From contig CAZIEW010000011.1 in NCBI GenBank assembly GCA_964538515.1, positions 1-64,000 on the forward strand: DNA of 64,000 nucleotides, written 5' to 3'. The notes beneath the pieces were generated by a model. It saw only the letters and a list, made by a program, of their open reading frames with translations, was not told the origin of the DNA and searched no databases. The DNA is from CALBZH01 sp964538515. GTDB lineage: Bacteria; Desulfobacterota; Syntrophobacteria; Syntrophobacterales; Syntrophobacteraceae. Position numbers and translations under genes: made by a program. This document shows, in pieces, positions 24,108 through 34,212 of the stretch. Positions within the stretch are counted from its first letter, which is position 1; each line of letters opens with the position of its first letter.

Positions 24108-25274
24108 CTAAAAAGTGAGCTTCTTGATGCGAGCGACGGCATCTGCCAGGCGCTCCTTGTCAACGGTCAAAGCAAACCGGACATACCCTTCGCCCGGAGG
24201 TCCGAATCCGCTGCCGGGTGTCGTGACGATCCCCGCCTCTCGAAGCAGCAGGGACGTGAAGTCTTTGGACGTAAAGCCCTGGGGGACCGGGCACCACACG
24301 TAAAAGGTCGCCTTGGGCGCCTCGGGATTGAGTCCGACGCTCCGCAGGCCGTCGATGAGCACATCGCGCCTTTCCTGGTAAATCCGCTGCATCCGGCTGA
24401 CGCAATCCTGGCTCGCTTCGAGCGCCGTAATGCCTGCTTCCTGAACGGCGTTGAAGGCGCCGGAATCGATGTTGCTCTTCACCTGGCCCAGAGCACTCAG
24501 AACCGCGCTGTTGCCAACCACGAAGCCCAGCCTCCAGCCCGTCATGTTGTAGGTCTTCGACAGCGAATGGAACTCGATGGCCACGTCTTTGGCTTCCGGC
24601 AGCTCCAGGAAGCTCATGGGGCGATAGCCGTCGTATGCCATTTCGGTGTAAGCCGCATCATGGCAAACCACTACATCGAATTCCTTGGCAAATTCAAGCA
24701 CTTTTTCGAAGAAGGACCGTTCCGCCGTCGCTCCCGTGGGATTGTTGGGGTAATTGATGAACATCATCTTGGCACGGCCGGCAACATCTCGGGGGATTGC
24801 GTCCAAGTCGGGGAGAAAATCGTTTTCACGAGTCAACGGCATAAAATAGGACTCCCCGCCTGCAAACATGGTCGCCACATCGTAGACCGGGTAGGCAGGA
24901 GTCGGTATCAGGGCAAGGTCTCCCGGGTTGATGCAGGCCAGAGGGAGATGAGCAATGCCTTCCTTGGATCCGATAAGCGTCAAGACCTCGCTGGCTGCAT
25001 CCAGGTCCACGCCGAAACGTGTCTTGTACCAGCGAGCCACGCTGCCTCTGAAATCGTTCATGCCCGAATAGGAGGGGTACTGGTGGTTTTCGGGTTTTTC
25101 GGCCGCCTTCTGCATGCTTTCGATGATATGACTCGGCGTCGGCAGGTCGGGGTCCCCCACACCCAAATTGATGACGTCGACGCCCTTGGCGATGAGCTCG
25201 GCTTTGAGCCGATCGATCTCGGCAAACAGATAGGGTGGAAGTCGTTTGAGACGGTCCGCTTTGTCAAAAGGCAT
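24108..25274 (-). CDS. dapL: LL-diaminopimelate aminotransferase
   Basis: A 388-residue fold-type I PLP aminotransferase. It converts tetrahydrodipicolinate directly to LL-diaminopimelate, bypassing the succinylase or acetylase branch. Signatures: NLGVGDPDLPTP, YPNNPTGA, and the PLP-lysine segment SLSKTYNMTGWRLGF typical of DapL and its relatives. It is the last dap gene of the series lysA-dapF-dapA-dapB-dapL, which strongly supports the function over a general aspartate aminotransferase. Start behind GGAGG. Confidence 0.93.
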   Translation of the reverse strand: MPFDKADRLKRLPPYLFAEIDRLKAELIAKGVDVINLGVGDPDLPTPSHIIESMQKAAEKPENHQYPSYSGMNDFRGSVARWYKTRFGVDLDAASEVLTLIGSKEGIAHLPLACINPGDLALIPTPAYPVYDVATMFAGGESYFMPLTRENDFLPDLDAIPRDVAGRAKMMFINYPNNPTGATAERSFFEKVLEFAKEFDVVVCHDAAYTEMAYDGYRPMSFLELPEAKDVAIEFHSLSKTYNMTGWRLGFVVGNSAVLSALGQVKSNIDSGAFNAVQEAGITALEASQDCVSRMQRIYQERRDVLIDGLRSVGLNPEAPKATFYVWCPVPQGFTSKDFTSLLLREAGIVTTPGSGFGPPGEGYVRFALTVDKERLADAVARIKKLTF

Positions 25275-25295
25275 GGAATCCTCCAGAGGTGAAAA

Positions 25296-26099
25296 TCATT
25301 TGATTCCCAAAACATGCTGCATGTCATACAGGCCGGGAGGCTGACGTATGATCCACGTGGCAGCCCGAATCGCCCCCCGCGCAAAGTTGTCACGGCTATG
25401 CGCCCGATGAGTGAGCTCGATTCGCTCCCCGAGGCTGCAAAACATCACGGTATGCTCGCCCACGATATCTCCGGCTCTCAGCGTCTGAACGCCGATTTCT
25501 TTCGCCGTACGCTCGCCGATCAGTCCGTGTCGGGCATAGACCCCCACCTCGTCCAAATTGCGCTGCACGGCTTCCGCGGCCACCTGGGCCAGCTTGAGCG
25601 CCGTTCCGCTGGGAGCGTCCTTTTTGAATCGGTGGTGGGCTTCCACGATCTCGATGTCGTATCCTTCCCCAAGAAGTCGCGCCACATCGGCAACGACCTT
25701 AAAAAGCACATTCACGCCCATGCTCATGTTCGGGGCGATCACGCAAGGCACGCGAGTGGCCAGCTCGCGAGCTTGAGCCAGTTGGTCCGTGGTGAAGCCC
25801 GTGGAGCCGATCACCATCGGCTTCCCGGCAGACGAGGCGAGCTTCAGGTGCTCCAGGGAAGCGGCCGCGAGCGTGAAATCGATGACCACATCCGCCTGGC
25901 CCAAGACGTCGGCCATCCCACCAGACACCTGAATGCCCGTGCGCGCGCCGCCGATGATCTCGGCGATCTCACAGCCCACTTTGGGGTGCTGAGGCTGCTC
26001 GAATCCTCCAGCGAGCTCGATGCCGTCCGATTCCCTGATGAGCTGAGCTATCCGGGAGCCCATCCTCCCCGCTATCCCCGCGATCGCCGCCCGTACCAT
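25296..26099 (-). CDS. dapB: 4-hydroxy-tetrahydrodipicolinate reductase
   Basis: A 267-residue NAD(P)H-dependent reductase of lysine/diaminopimelate synthesis. The Rossmann start is AAIAGIAGRMGSRIA, followed by VIDFTLAAASLEHL. The catalytic signature is EAHHRFKKDAPSGTALKLA with the His pair and Lys. Strong GAGGAGG ribosome site. It follows dapA by 59 bases. Confidence 0.96.
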   Translation of the reverse strand: MVRAAIAGIAGRMGSRIAQLIRESDGIELAGGFEQPQHPKVGCEIAEIIGGARTGIQVSGGMADVLGQADVVIDFTLAAASLEHLKLASSAGKPMVIGSTGFTTDQLAQARELATRVPCVIAPNMSMGVNVLFKVVADVARLLGEGYDIEIVEAHHRFKKDAPSGTALKLAQVAAEAVQRNLDEVGVYARHGLIGERTAKEIGVQTLRAGDIVGEHTVMFCSLGERIELTHRAHSRDNFARGAIRAATWIIRQPPGLYDMQHVLGIK

Positions 26100-26158
26100 A
26101 AGATTCCTCCTCTTCCCGTGACGCCTGATTCAGGCGAGAATGTCGTTTCCCTCCGGCG

Positions 26159-27034
26159 CTACAGCAGGCCATACGCCTGCAGATCGCGTTTGAGCCTGTC
26201 GCGATTGGCGTCGCCCATTTGAACGAGCGGCAGCCGTACCTCGTCGCTCGGGATCTTCCCCATCATGGCAAGGGCCGCTTTCACGGGAGCCGGGTTGGTC
26301 TCGTAGAACAGGGCGTGGCACAGGGGCAGGACTCGATAGTAGAGCTTCTGCGCGTCGGCGAGCTTGCCGGCAAGAGCCAGGCTGCAAAGGTCGGCCATGT
26401 CCTTGGGAATGATATTGGACGTTACGGAGATCACGCCTTTGCCTCCAACGCACATGAGCGGGTACGTCAGGTAGTCCTCGCCCGAGAGCACGGTGAACGT
26501 TTCGCCGCACAAGGCAATGATGTCGGTGATCTGTTTCATGCTCCCGGAGGCTTCTTTGACGCCGACAATCGTGTCAATCTTGGCCAGGCGGGCCAAGGTG
26601 GCCGGCTCGATGTTGACGGCGGTGCGCCCCGGGATGTTGTAAACGATAATCGGGATGTCGACCGATCGGGCGACTTTCTCGTAATGGCGGTAGAGCCCTT
26701 CCTGGGTCGGCTTGTTGTAATAGGGCGCGATCATCAGAGCCCCGTCCGCTCCGGCGCTCTTGGCGTGCTTGGTGAGGACGATGGCTTCGTCGGTGTTGTT
26801 CGATCCGGACCCCGCCAGCACGGGAACCCGCTTGTTCACCTGTTCCACCGTAATGTCCACCACGCGCTCGTGCTCCTTGAAGGACAGAACGGGCGATTCT
26901 CCAGTCGTGCCGCAAGGGACGATGCCGTGTGTCCCGTTGGCGATCTGGAATTCGATGAGCTCCCGGAGCGTTGCTTCATCCACCTGTCCGTTTTTGAACG
27001 GAGTCACAATTGCCACATAAGCGCCTTGAAACAT
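26159..27034 (-). CDS. dapA: 4-hydroxy-tetrahydrodipicolinate synthase
   Basis: A 291-residue class I aldolase condensing pyruvate with aspartate semialdehyde. GTTGESPVLS near residue 45 and the YYNKPTQEGLY segment carry active-site Thr and Tyr residues, and the Schiff-base Lys is in IVGVKEASGSM. Ribosome site AGGGAGGG. It begins 10 bases after dapF within the dap series. Confidence 0.96.
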   Translation of the reverse strand: MFQGAYVAIVTPFKNGQVDEATLRELIEFQIANGTHGIVPCGTTGESPVLSFKEHERVVDITVEQVNKRVPVLAGSGSNNTDEAIVLTKHAKSAGADGALMIAPYYNKPTQEGLYRHYEKVARSVDIPIIVYNIPGRTAVNIEPATLARLAKIDTIVGVKEASGSMKQITDIIALCGETFTVLSGEDYLTYPLMCVGGKGVISVTSNIIPKDMADLCSLALAGKLADAQKLYYRVLPLCHALFYETNPAPVKAALAMMGKIPSDEVRLPLVQMGDANRDRLKRDLQAYGLL

Positions 27035-27044
27035 GATTCCCTCC

Positions 27045-27923
27045 CTATCTCGTCAAGGTTTCGTCCCAGAGCTCGCCTTCGTAGACCACCTTGGCATCAC
27101 CCTCCAGATAGACCTCGCTGAACGGCTCTTTTTTCTCCCCGTCGTTTTGCTGAAAATAGATCGTGAGGATCTCCCCGCTTCGTGTGACCACTTCCACCGG
27201 GGAAGCTGCCAACCCCCTGGAAGCTGCCACAAGGGCCGAAGCGATGGACCCCGTGCCGCACGCCAGGGTCTCGTCTTCGACTCCGCGCTCATAGGTGCGA
27301 ATGAGCAGACGATGGTCATCTTGAACGGCGATGAAATTGACATTGGTGCCGGCGGGCTGAAACCGGGGATGGTGTCGTAGCGCTCTCCCCCAGGAAAAGA
27401 CCTCAGCATGCTCAAGGTCCGACGCGTCCGCTGCGAGCCACACCACGTGCGGGACCCCCGTGTTGATGAAGTGGAGCCGAAAAGAGCGGTCGGCCGCCTC
27501 CACTTCCAGGTCGGTTTCGAAACCGTGTGGCGGCGTCATGCGAATTTTGACTCGCTCCCCTTTGATCGTTGCTTCGATGATCCCCGCCAGGGTTCTGAAG
27601 GCCATGCTCTCCGTTGTGACGATCTTGTGGATGTGGGCAAAGCGGGCGGCACACCGCGCGCCATTGCCGCACATTTCCGCCGCGCTCCCGTCCGCGTTGA
27701 AAAAGCTCCACCTGAAGTCAACGTCTGGGTCGCTCTCAATAAAGATGATTCCATCGGAGCCGACGGAAAGCTTCCTGCGGCAGGCCATCCGGGCCAGCAT
27801 TGGGTAGCGCTCAGGACCGATGTGCTGATCGCGGTTGTCCATGATGATGAAGTCGTTCCCGCTCCCTGTCATTTTCGTAAAGCGGAAACGCTCTCCTGAT
27901 GTCGCCATGCGGCCATCCCTCAT
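27045..27923 (-). CDS. dapF: Diaminopimelate epimerase
   Basis: A 292-residue PLP-independent epimerase giving meso-diaminopimelate. Both catalytic cysteines are visible, in EMCGNGARC and LACGTGSIAS, with the N-terminal KMTGSGNDFI substrate loop. The ATG at 27923 overlaps the lysA stop as ATGA, implying translational coupling; a second ATG at 27908 could equally be used. Confidence 0.96.
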   Translation of the reverse strand: MRDGRMATSGERFRFTKMTGSGNDFIIMDNRDQHIGPERYPMLARMACRRKLSVGSDGIIFIESDPDVDFRWSFFNADGSAAEMCGNGARCAARFAHIHKIVTTESMAFRTLAGIIEATIKGERVKIRMTPPHGFETDLEVEAADRSFRLHFINTGVPHVVWLAADASDLEHAEVFSWGRALRHHPRFQPAGTNVNFIAVQDDHRLLIRTYERGVEDETLACGTGSIASALVAASRGLAASPVEVVTRSGEILTIYFQQNDGEKKEPFSEVYLEGDAKVVYEGELWDETLTR

Positions 27924-29176
27924 GAGTCGGTTTCGGGGATCAGCTCGCCCCGAGTCAGGTCTTCATAGGTCTCGCGCTTTCGGACAATCGTGAACCGGTC
28001 CTCTTTGACCAGAACCTCCGCGACTCGGGGGCGCGAGTTGTAATTCGAAGACATGGTGAACCCGTATGCGCCGGCACTCATGACCGCAAGCAGGTCACCC
28101 TGCTGCACCATGGGAAGACCCCGGTCCCGAGCCAGAAAATCCCCCGATTCGCAAATGGGGCCGACCACGTCGACGACCTGCGTCTCACGACCGTACTTCG
28201 TGACAGGCAGGATCTGGTGATACGATCCGTACAGACTCGGGCGGAGGAGGTCGTTCATCCCGCTGTCCACGATGACAAAATCCTTGCTGGGAGTCCGCTT
28301 GGTATAAAGCACCTTCGTCAGGAGCACGCCCGCGTTGCCGACGATAACGCGGCCCGGCTCGAAAATCAACGTGCAGGGCAACCCCTTGAGCTCATGGAGG
28401 ATGGCTTGAGCGTACTCGTGGGGATGCGGCGGGGCTTCCTGATCGTAGACGATCCCGAGACCTCCACCGAGATCCAGGTACTGGATGGGAATACCCAGGG
28501 ATTCGAGGTTGGAGATAAGAAGCCTGAGCCTCTTCAGAGCGTCGACAAACGGTGAGATGTCTGTGAGCTGGCTTCCGATGTGGCAGCTGACCCCCTGGAC
28601 GTCCACGTGCTCCATGCTGCGGGCCTGCTGATAGGACTTCACCGCGTTGTCGATGTCGACGCCGAACTTGTTCTTCTTCAACCCCGTGGAGATGTACGGA
28701 TGCGTCTTGGGATCGACGTCAGGATTCACGCGAAGGGCGATCCGAGCCCGTCGTCCCAGCGCCGCCGCCCGCGCATCGATCGCCTCGAGCTCTTGAGTTG
28801 ACTCGATGTTGAACATCAGGATGTTTTCACCCAGGGCGTAATCGATTTCCTCTCGAGTCTTACCAACGCCCGAGTAGACGATGCGGTCAGCTGGCACGCC
28901 CGCTTTCCTCGCCCGGTACAGCTCCCCTCCCGAAACAATGTCGACGCCTCCACCCAGTGAGCCAAACAGGTTGAGCAGAGCCAGGTTCGAGTTTGCTTTG
29001 GCGGCAAAGCAGGTCAGGTGCGGCACAGTCGTGAAGGCGGAATCGAAGACCGTGAAGTGATGCTTTAACGTTGCATGGCTGTACACGTAGCAGGGAGTGC
29101 CAACCTGGTCGGCCAGACTGCGCAGGGAAATCTTCTCACAGTGCAGTTCGTCGTTTTCGTAGCGGAAATAGTGCAT
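27920..29176 (-). CDS. lysA: Diaminopimelate decarboxylase
   Basis: A 418-residue fold-type III PLP enzyme converting meso-diaminopimelate to lysine. The PLP lysine is in CFAAKANSN, the HIGSQ motif binds PLP phosphate, and the glycine-rich LDLGGGLGI and the C-terminal GPICESGDFLA (with the catalytic Cys) follow. It lies 102 bases after the FN3 lipoprotein gene and overlaps dapF. Confidence 0.96.
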   Translation of the reverse strand: MHYFRYENDELHCEKISLRSLADQVGTPCYVYSHATLKHHFTVFDSAFTTVPHLTCFAAKANSNLALLNLFGSLGGGVDIVSGGELYRARKAGVPADRIVYSGVGKTREEIDYALGENILMFNIESTQELEAIDARAAALGRRARIALRVNPDVDPKTHPYISTGLKKNKFGVDIDNAVKSYQQARSMEHVDVQGVSCHIGSQLTDISPFVDALKRLRLLISNLESLGIPIQYLDLGGGLGIVYDQEAPPHPHEYAQAILHELKGLPCTLIFEPGRVIVGNAGVLLTKVLYTKRTPSKDFVIVDSGMNDLLRPSLYGSYHQILPVTKYGRETQVVDVVGPICESGDFLARDRGLPMVQQGDLLAVMSAGAYGFTMSSNYNSRPRVAEVLVKEDRFTIVRKRETYEDLTRGELIPETDS

Positions 29177-29278
29177 GGCGTTGTTTCTCCAGCGTAGACG
29201 GTCAAATCGGAAGCTCCCGGGGTGATCGGGCTCGCCCGCTGCTCACCCGGATGACCTGTCGGAATTGCAGCCTCCCGA

Positions 29279-30379
29279 TCATTCGATCATGAGGCTTCGG
29301 ATCTCGACCCACTTCGAGAGGAGACCTTCTTTCTGATCAGGCTCGGGATTGACGGCCGAAACGGCATAGGAGTAAAGCACGTTTTGCTTCACGGACCGGT
29401 CAAAGTAAGGCGCCTTTTGGATCGGCGCGTCCGTCAACCGGGTGATGTCCTTTCCTTCTTTCCGGTATACATGATAGCCCGCATTCTTGCCGTCGCTCTC
29501 CGTCCACTGCACCTCGATCCCTCCTTTGCCGGGGATCGCCCAAACCGACTTGGGCGGCGGCGGCGGCACGGACCCGGGGGCTTGAGCGTGAGCAAACAAA
29601 GCAGACTCTCCGCTCACTGAGATTCCTTCGAGCACGATCATGGGAGTGACCCGATACTCGTACGTGAGATTGGAGGCAATCGATTTATCCAGAAAGTTGC
29701 TTGCTTTGATCGGGACCGTCGAGAGCTTCTCCCACTGCCCGTTCGGCGGGCGGCGCTCGATGGCATACTGAATCTCCCCCTGGAGCGGCTGCCCTTCGAC
29801 ATCCTTGGTGGGGGACTTCCATTGGAGCATGATTCCCTGGGCCGTGGTGCTCACCTGCAGATCTCTGAGCGGTGCCGGGGCAGGGAGTACCTTCACTGTG
29901 ACCGGCTTCGAGCGAGAAAGCTCGCGCTGCTTCTTTCCGAACAACGCCACGGAGTAGCGGTAGGCTCGATTCTTGGCCGCTTTCGTGTCGAGCCAAACCA
30001 CGTTGCTGCCGTCGATGCGGGCAGGTTGGGGCGCTGAAAGCTCGATCCGCAGGTCTTCCTCCTGTCTGAGCGGTGGGCATTCGGAGCAGCCCCGGTCCCC
30101 CCAGTTGATCTCTGATTTGTACACCATGAAGTGGTGCAGATCGCGCTTCTCTCCCCCTCGGATGTCTTCCGGGATGGACCAGGTGAGCTCAACGCCCTTG
30201 GAGGTGACTTTCGCTTGAAGATCTTTGAGATCAGGTTTGACGAGCTGTGACAGGGGGCGTGGGTAGAGCTTTTTGCCGCAGCCCACCAAAACGGTCGTCG
30301 TGATAGGAAGCAGTAAAACAAGAGCCATGGCATTTCGAAGAAGGGACAGCCATCTCGATCTCTGTACGCCACGTTTCAT
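29279..30379 (-). CDS. Lipoprotein with tandem fibronectin type III-like domains
   Basis: A 366-residue protein with a lipoprotein signal ending VLVGC (Cys34), then about three fibronectin type III-like beta-sandwich domains. These are suggested by repeated strands such as VELTWSIPE, IMLQWKSPT and IEVQWTES, each followed by Y-x-V/Y-x-Y segments. It should sit on the outer face of a membrane. Function unknown. Its place between argH and lysA in an otherwise metabolic block is odd, but intergenic gaps of 102 and 198 bases suggest it may have its own promoter. Confidence 0.8.
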   Translation of the reverse strand: MKRGVQRSRWLSLLRNAMALVLLLPITTTVLVGCGKKLYPRPLSQLVKPDLKDLQAKVTSKGVELTWSIPEDIRGGEKRDLHHFMVYKSEINWGDRGCSECPPLRQEEDLRIELSAPQPARIDGSNVVWLDTKAAKNRAYRYSVALFGKKQRELSRSKPVTVKVLPAPAPLRDLQVSTTAQGIMLQWKSPTKDVEGQPLQGEIQYAIERRPPNGQWEKLSTVPIKASNFLDKSIASNLTYEYRVTPMIVLEGISVSGESALFAHAQAPGSVPPPPPKSVWAIPGKGGIEVQWTESDGKNAGYHVYRKEGKDITRLTDAPIQKAPYFDRSVKQNVLYSYAVSAVNPEPDQKEGLLSKWVEIRSLMIE

Positions 30380-30577
30380 TATGGGGATCCTCCGGAGCTC
30401 CCAACCCGATTGAAGCCTTGCCTCGCGCGGGTCGAGCGGTAAGAGGGTGTCAAGGTCCGTTTGGGCGCTCTCGGCACAGGTTGTGCCCGGTAAGGTCGGG
30501 CAGTCCGATGCGACAAGCCGCGGAAGTCAATCCAATCACTTGGAGCCCAACCCCTAGAGTCTTCTATTTGCCATCGC

Positions 30578-31981
30578 TCACGAGCCTTGGAGGGAGGCCC
30601 GCTTCTTCTCCAGCTCCTCTTGCGCACGAGAAACGGCCTCCTGGACACGCACGGTCGCCGTTCCTCCTTGGGACTTCCTCTGGTTGACGGCACTCTTAAC
30701 GTCGAGCAGGTCGAAGAGATCCGTCTCGAATGCCTTGGATGCGTTCTTGTATTCCTCGAGCGTGCAATCCCTGAAGTCCTTCTTCTGAAGAACGCAAAGC
30801 TGAACGATCTGTCCCACGGCATGATGGGCCTTGCGAAAGGGGATTCCCTTGCGAACCAGGTAGTCCGCAAGCTCCGTGGCCAGAATGAATCCTTCACGGG
30901 CAGCCTGATCCATCCGCGATTCCTTGAATTGAATCTCGGGCAGGAGCCGGGCGAGAAGGCGAAGCGTGCTCAGGATCGTGTCAACCGTGTCAAACACGGG
31001 CTCCTTGTCTTCCTGCAGATCACGGTTGTAGGCAAGCGGGAGAGCCTTGCACAGCGTCAGCAGCGTCATGAGGTTGCCGAAGACGCGAGCGCTCTTGCCG
31101 CGCATCAGCTCGGGAACATCCGGATTTTTCTTCTGCGGCATGATGCTCGATCCCGTGCAAAAAGCATCGCTGATTTCAATGAAGGCAAATTCGGACGTAG
31201 ACCACAAGATCAGCTCTTCAGCGAGCCGGCTGACGTGCATCATGGTGATGGCGGCGGCGGCATTGAATTCGATCAGGTAATCCCGATCGCTCACGGCGTC
31301 CATGCTGTTGCGCGTCACCCGCGCAAATTTCAGGTGGCGAGCGGTCAGATCCATGTCGATCGGAAAGGATGTTCCCGCAAGGGCGGCGCTGCCCAGCGGC
31401 AGCACATTCGTCCGTTTGAGGCAATCCTCGAATCGCTCTTCGTCCCGCGCAAACATCTCGAAGTAGGCCATGAGGTGGTGAGACAAGAGCACCGGCTGGG
31501 CATGCTGCAGATGCGTGAAGCCCGGCATGACAAATCCGAGCGTTGCCCGAGCCACTGTGAGCAGGGCCTCTTCGACATCCATCAGGAGAGCCCGGCATTG
31601 CTCGATCACGTCGCGCATGTAGAGCCGCATGTCCAAGCAGATCTGGTCGTTACGGCTCCGAGCCGTATGGAGCTTTCCGCCCACCTCGCCGATCTTTTGG
31701 ATCAATCGCTGCTCGACAGCCATGTGGATGTCTTCCTGAGAGGCATCCATCGGCAGCTCACCCCGCTCAATCTCCCTCAGGATCTCTCCCAGTCCTTCCA
31801 CAATTCGATTGGCATCGTCATGGGAAATGATCTGGCATTCGGCCAGCATGCGGCAATGGGCAATACTTCCTTCGATGTCGAAGCGGAACAGGCGGGAATC
31901 GAAATGGATGGAGGCCGTATAGTCCTCCACCTGTCGGTTCGTGGGCTGCTCGAAACGACCTTGCCAGGGCTTGTCAGCCAT
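30578..31981 (-). CDS. argH: Argininosuccinate lyase
   Basis: A 467-residue fumarase/aspartase-superfamily lyase releasing arginine and fumarate. The superfamily signature GSSIMPQKKNPD with its flexible active-site loop is clear, along with the HTARSRND and GFTHLQHAQP motifs. Normal length. It follows argG by 80 bases on the same strand. Confidence 0.96.
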   Translation of the reverse strand: MADKPWQGRFEQPTNRQVEDYTASIHFDSRLFRFDIEGSIAHCRMLAECQIISHDDANRIVEGLGEILREIERGELPMDASQEDIHMAVEQRLIQKIGEVGGKLHTARSRNDQICLDMRLYMRDVIEQCRALLMDVEEALLTVARATLGFVMPGFTHLQHAQPVLLSHHLMAYFEMFARDEERFEDCLKRTNVLPLGSAALAGTSFPIDMDLTARHLKFARVTRNSMDAVSDRDYLIEFNAAAAITMMHVSRLAEELILWSTSEFAFIEISDAFCTGSSIMPQKKNPDVPELMRGKSARVFGNLMTLLTLCKALPLAYNRDLQEDKEPVFDTVDTILSTLRLLARLLPEIQFKESRMDQAAREGFILATELADYLVRKGIPFRKAHHAVGQIVQLCVLQKKDFRDCTLEEYKNASKAFETDLFDLLDVKSAVNQRKSQGGTATVRVQEAVSRAQEELEKKRASLQGS

Positions 31982-32061
31982 AAAGATCCATTCCCTTCAC
32001 AGTTTACCTTTCGTGCCCCAACCGGCGACCCTGGCATCACATGAGGGCCTCCGCGGGTGCG

Positions 32062-33267
32062 TCATCTCAAGCTCTTCTGGACCAGTGCGCCGATGCGAAG
32101 TCGCAGACCGTGGAGGCGGATGAACCCCGTGGCATCGTCCTGGCGGTACACTTCGTCTTCCTCGAAAGTCGCAAAGCTGGTCTGATAGAGCGATCTCGAG
32201 GACTTGCGTCCAACCGTCTGGCACGCTCCCTTGTAAAGCTTCAATCGGGCGGTCCCCCAGACGTTTTCCTGCGCCAGGTCCATCATGCTTTGCAGCAGCT
32301 TCATCTCCGGCGAATACCAGAAGCCATTGTAAATGAGCCTCGAATACTGAGGAATCAGGGAGTCGCGAATGTGCATGACCTCCCGGTCCATGGTGATGGA
32401 CTCGACGGCCTGGTGAGCCGTCCTGAGAATCGTCCCACCAGGGGTCTCGTAGACGCCGCGCGACTTCATGCCCACGAAACGATTTTCGACCAGGTCCACT
32501 CTCCCGATGCCGTGTCTGCCACCGATGGCGTTGAGCTCCTGCAGCAGCTTCGCCGGGCTCAGACGACGACCGTCCAGAGCCACCGCATTGCCCGCCTCGA
32601 ATTCGATCTCAATGACCTGGGCGGTGTCAGGCGCCTCTTCAGGGCTCGCGGTCAAGGTGAACATCTTGGAATCGGGCTCCAGCCAAGGATCCTCCAGGAT
32701 GCCGCCCTCGTAGCTGATGTGAAGCATATTCCGGTCGGAGCTGTACGGCTTTTCCTGGGTTACGGGCACGGGAATACCATGCTTCTTGGCGAAGTTGACC
32801 AGCGCCGTTCTCGATCGAAGATCCCATTCCCGCCAAGGGGCGACGATCTTGAGACCGGGATTGAGGGCGGTGTAAGTCAGCTCGAAACGGACCTGGTCGT
32901 TCCCTTTGCCCGTCGCCCCATGACTGACGGCGTCCGCCCCTTCTTCCTCGGCGATCCGCACCTGATGCTTGGCGATGATCGGGCGCGCAATGGACGTTCC
33001 GAGCAGGTACTGCCCTTCATAGATGGCGTTGGCGCGGAATGCGGGGAAAACGAAGTCCCTGACAAATTCCTCGCGGAGGTCCTCGATGCGTGCCTTGACG
33101 GCGCCCGTGGCCAGTGCCTTGGCCTCCAGCCCGTCGAGCTCCTCCTCCTGCCCGAGGTCGGCTGCGAACGCCACCACCTCACACTGGTAGGTCTCGATCA
33201 GCCACTTAAGAATGACCGATGTGTCAAGCCCTCCGGAATAGGCCAGTACCACTTTGCTGATCTTCAT
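32062..33267 (-). CDS. argG: Argininosuccinate synthase
   Basis: A 401-residue N-type ATP pyrophosphatase joining citrulline and aspartate. The PP-loop VLAYSGGLDTSV is at about residues 7-18, followed by the SHGATGKGNDQVRFE segment characteristic of ArgG. Ribosome site GAGGAG. Lies 24 bases after argF. Confidence 0.97.
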   Translation of the reverse strand: MKISKVVLAYSGGLDTSVILKWLIETYQCEVVAFAADLGQEEELDGLEAKALATGAVKARIEDLREEFVRDFVFPAFRANAIYEGQYLLGTSIARPIIAKHQVRIAEEEGADAVSHGATGKGNDQVRFELTYTALNPGLKIVAPWREWDLRSRTALVNFAKKHGIPVPVTQEKPYSSDRNMLHISYEGGILEDPWLEPDSKMFTLTASPEEAPDTAQVIEIEFEAGNAVALDGRRLSPAKLLQELNAIGGRHGIGRVDLVENRFVGMKSRGVYETPGGTILRTAHQAVESITMDREVMHIRDSLIPQYSRLIYNGFWYSPEMKLLQSMMDLAQENVWGTARLKLYKGACQTVGRKSSRSLYQTSFATFEEDEVYRQDDATGFIRLHGLRLRIGALVQKSLR

Positions 33268-33291
33268 GGGTCGTTCGTTCTCCTCAATCGA

Positions 33292-34212
33292 TTAAGACTT
33301 TCCGGTCATCAGCCATTCAAGCAAGGCCATCTGGAGATGCAGACGGTTTTCTGCCTGGCTGAAAACGACGGACCGCGGCCCTTCCAGGACGCCGTCCGTG
33401 ATTTCTTCTCCGCGGTGTGCGGGCAGGCAATGCATCACGACGGCGTGCGCCGGCGCGCATGCGAGGAGCTCCGCATTGACCTGGTAGGGTTTGAAAACGC
33501 CCTTCCTGGCTTCGGATTCCGCCTCCTGCCCCATGCTGGCCCACACATCCGTGTAGATCACGTCAGCCGACCGCACGGCTTCCTTGGGATCGCCGGTCAG
33601 CTTGACCTTGGCGATGCCTTGGCGCTCGGCCCGCTCGATGACCCTCAGGTCCGGCTGGTAGCCGGGCGGGCAGGCCAGGGTGACGGTGAATCCCAAACGG
33701 GCAGAGGCATTGATCCAGGAGTGGGCCACGTTGTTGCCGTCCCCGACCCAGGCGACATGGATCCCCTCAATGGAGCCCAACTCCTCCTCAACCGACACCA
33801 AATCGCTCAGGACCTGACAGGGGTGAAACCGGTCGGTCAGGCCGTTGACAACGGGAATGGTCGCATACCGAGCAAGCTCCTCGACGTCGGACTGTGAATA
33901 CGTACGCACCATAACGCCGTCCACATAGCGGGAGAGAACGCGACCCATGTCGGACAAGGGCTCATTTCGGGAGATTTGGGTGTCTCCGGCCGTCATGTAC
34001 ACGCAGTGGCCGCCCAGCCGGTACATCGCCACTTCGAAGGACACCCGGGTCCGCGTCGACGGTTTGACGAAAATCATGCCCAGCACCTTACCCGCAAGCG
34101 ATGGCTGCAGGGATCCCGCCGCCCATTCCGCTTTCATGGCCCGGGCTCGGGTGATGAGCTGCCTTATCTCCTCTGCCGAGAGATCCAAGATGGTCAGCAG
34201 ATCCCGTTTCAT
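33292..34212 (-). CDS. argF: Ornithine carbamoyltransferase
   Basis: A 306-residue transcarbamylase making citrulline. The carbamoyl-phosphate motif STRTR is in KPSTRTRVSFE, and the ornithine site HCLPAHRGEEI marks it as OTCase rather than aspartate transcarbamylase. Its ATG overlaps the argD stop by four bases. Confidence 0.96.
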   Translation of the reverse strand: MKRDLLTILDLSAEEIRQLITRARAMKAEWAAGSLQPSLAGKVLGMIFVKPSTRTRVSFEVAMYRLGGHCVYMTAGDTQISRNEPLSDMGRVLSRYVDGVMVRTYSQSDVEELARYATIPVVNGLTDRFHPCQVLSDLVSVEEELGSIEGIHVAWVGDGNNVAHSWINASARLGFTVTLACPPGYQPDLRVIERAERQGIAKVKLTGDPKEAVRSADVIYTDVWASMGQEAESEARKGVFKPYQVNAELLACAPAHAVVMHCLPAHRGEEITDGVLEGPRSVVFSQAENRLHLQMALLEWLMTGKS